From NCBI GenBank assembly GCA_022539475.1, contig VCMS01000463.1, positions 1 to 27,253 of the forward strand: a DNA stretch of 27,253 nucleotides. Direction: 5' to 3'. A program made the position numbers and the translations under genes. The DNA is from Gracilaria domingensis (taxonomy: Eukaryota; Rhodophyta; Florideophyceae; Gracilariales; Gracilariaceae). Positions 25,974 through 27,253 of the stretch are shown here, piece after piece (position 1 is the stretch's first letter; every line of letters begins with the position of its first letter). The notes beneath the pieces were generated by a model. It saw only the letters and a program-made list of their open reading frames with translations. It was not told where the DNA came from and searched no databases.

Positions 25974-27253
25974 TAAAACTTCAGAGTTCCACTTCCAGAG
26001 CTATGAATTGCTGCCGACGACTTTGTCGAAGAGCGTGTGAATGCTTCAATCTGCCACCGGAGAGACGAAATAGAGCTTTCATTACATCATGCGCCCCGAT
26101 TGCACCTATGATTAGTCCAAGCGACGTACGAGTACTGAGAGAAAATTGTTCTGATTCGGGCCGTGTCTTGCGCTCCCCATTAGATTTCAAAGAATTCCTT
26201 CATGAAAGGAAAAACATGTAAATGTCTTTGTAGGCTTTGGCCTCTATCATTCAAAGGAGATATGTCTAGGTGAAGGTTCCATTCAGTGACCTGGCTTTCT
26301 TCGGCGTGGAAAAATCTATATGCAAACCTCTGGCAGAAAAGTTGCATTGCATGGGTGATAGATTGCGTTTGTGAAGTTGAGGATTTCAGTACGTATCGTT
26401 CGAAATGAGAGTGAGGCTGATGATTCGATTGCAGTGCTTAAGGTCTCTGACTACAGTCTTTCGATTTCTGGAGTATTATTCAGTTTCAATATGCCAAGAT
26501 GCAAGTTGCGTAACTGCTCGAAGAAAGCTCTCCTTGTTCCCAACAGACTGCATGGAAATAACCCCTGGATGAATCCTACGGTCAAGTGGGTTTCGATGGA
26601 CGAGGGAATAAGAGATATGGAATTAGAACGCATGAGAGCATCCGCATGAGATCTCCTCTCCCTCACGCGACGTTTACTTCTTTCTGCATCGTCTTTCTTC
26701 GCATATTCTAGAATAACTGAGTATGTCTTTCTAACAATTTTGGTGTGGTTTTGAGACGGTCTAGTGAATGAGGTAAGAACATTACTGCATAAGATGAGGG
26801 AGGGGCTTTGCATCTATGACACGGGCTCTCCGTTTTGGTCCCATGAAGAGTAGACAGGATGTTTATAGCCTCAGTAATATCCGGACAAAAACTTGCAGAG
26901 AATACTACACTTCACTTACTTTGTCTTCGCAGATGAACTGAAAACCTTTCTACATTAGGTTTAGAATGGGCTCCAGGATTTGAAGAAGAGATTCTTGAAG
27001 AATTTTCATCCTGAACTCGCGTAGAAACTTGCTAGAAACGAGTAGCATTGCGTCTGCTTCAGATACGGAAACCTCGATCAGTGTGGTAGGGAAGTATGCC
27101 ACTACTGTAAGGTGATCACGGATACACTGACGACGTAGCTCGTCGGAGAAGTTGAGAAATATGAGGTGAAGAGGATAGGCGGTAGCCGATGTTTGCTTTA
27201 GAGTTGTTGAAGACTTATCGGTGTATACCTGCAGAAGACCTACGAAAGATTCA
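25974..27253 (-). pseudogene. Transposase relic, copy 3 (old, continues past the window)
   Basis: Aligns with about 3503-4774 of the intact transposase gene, same strand, with many substitutions and indels (offset 22471 at the left, 22479 at the right edge). Readable pieces include ERSKRRVRERRSHADALMRS and LRNLHLGILKLNN, the counterpart of LHNLHLGISKLIK. An insertion near GTRRAFFEQ and several stops show that it is dead. It is far more decayed than copy 2. The left end is an abrupt start at about AAACTTCAGAGTTCC; the right end is cut by the window. Confidence 0.85.

Overview
This window is eukaryotic, and repeat and transposon sequence fills most of it. The eukaryotic call rests on a DGAT1-type acyltransferase, a CHD1-type chromodomain, Ty3/gypsy-class retroelement remains, a CACTA/Plavaka-like DNA transposase, and 76-nt stretches with textbook spliceosomal signals (GTACGT, TGACTAAC, TATACAG). 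There are no operons and no Shine-Dalgarno logic. A red alga or another compact-genome alga would fit the style of transposon and the mixed GC content. That is only a guess, because no marker here fixes the lineage.

Layout. (1) 1-5.7 kb: a DNA transposon with two long, convergent, intact reading frames that overlap by 4 bp. One encodes an unknown coiled-coil protein (+), the other a transposase of about 1087 aa (-). (2) 5.7-7.4 kb: non-coding sequence with a long inverted repeat, a 375-bp unit repeated 2.4 times (each copy carrying an intron-like cassette), then three hairpins in a row. (3) 7.6-12.4 kb: two related retroelements in tandem on the minus strand. The first has a full gag, an in-frame TAG and then a CCHC zinc knuckle. 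The second is cut off after the gag N-terminus. No protease, RT or integrase is visible in either. (4) 12.6-13.14 kb: a decayed Ty3/gypsy integrase tail, directly joined to (5) 13.14-14.57 kb, a nearly identical but rearranged fragment of the transposase in (1). (6) 14.7-15.4 kb: an array of five long GC-rich hairpins bounded by inverted flanks, resembling a foldback element. (7) 16.1-24.4 kb: broken or fragmentary coding sequence. It includes an unknown AT-rich gene, an unknown minus-strand gene, a DGAT1 pseudogene, an F-box/leucine-rich pseudogene, a CHD1 chromodomain fragment and another unknown minus-strand gene. (8) 24.4-24.95 kb: a second hairpin array in the opposite orientation to the first. 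(9) 25.97 kb to the end: an old, decayed third copy of the transposase.

Only the transposon at the left edge looks capable of making its proteins. All the recognisable host-type genes carry stops and/or frameshifts. The most notable arrangement is that the broken host genes lie between two oppositely oriented hairpin arrays, which are in turn flanked by two transposase relics. All family assignments come from reading the translated sequence; no database search was run.
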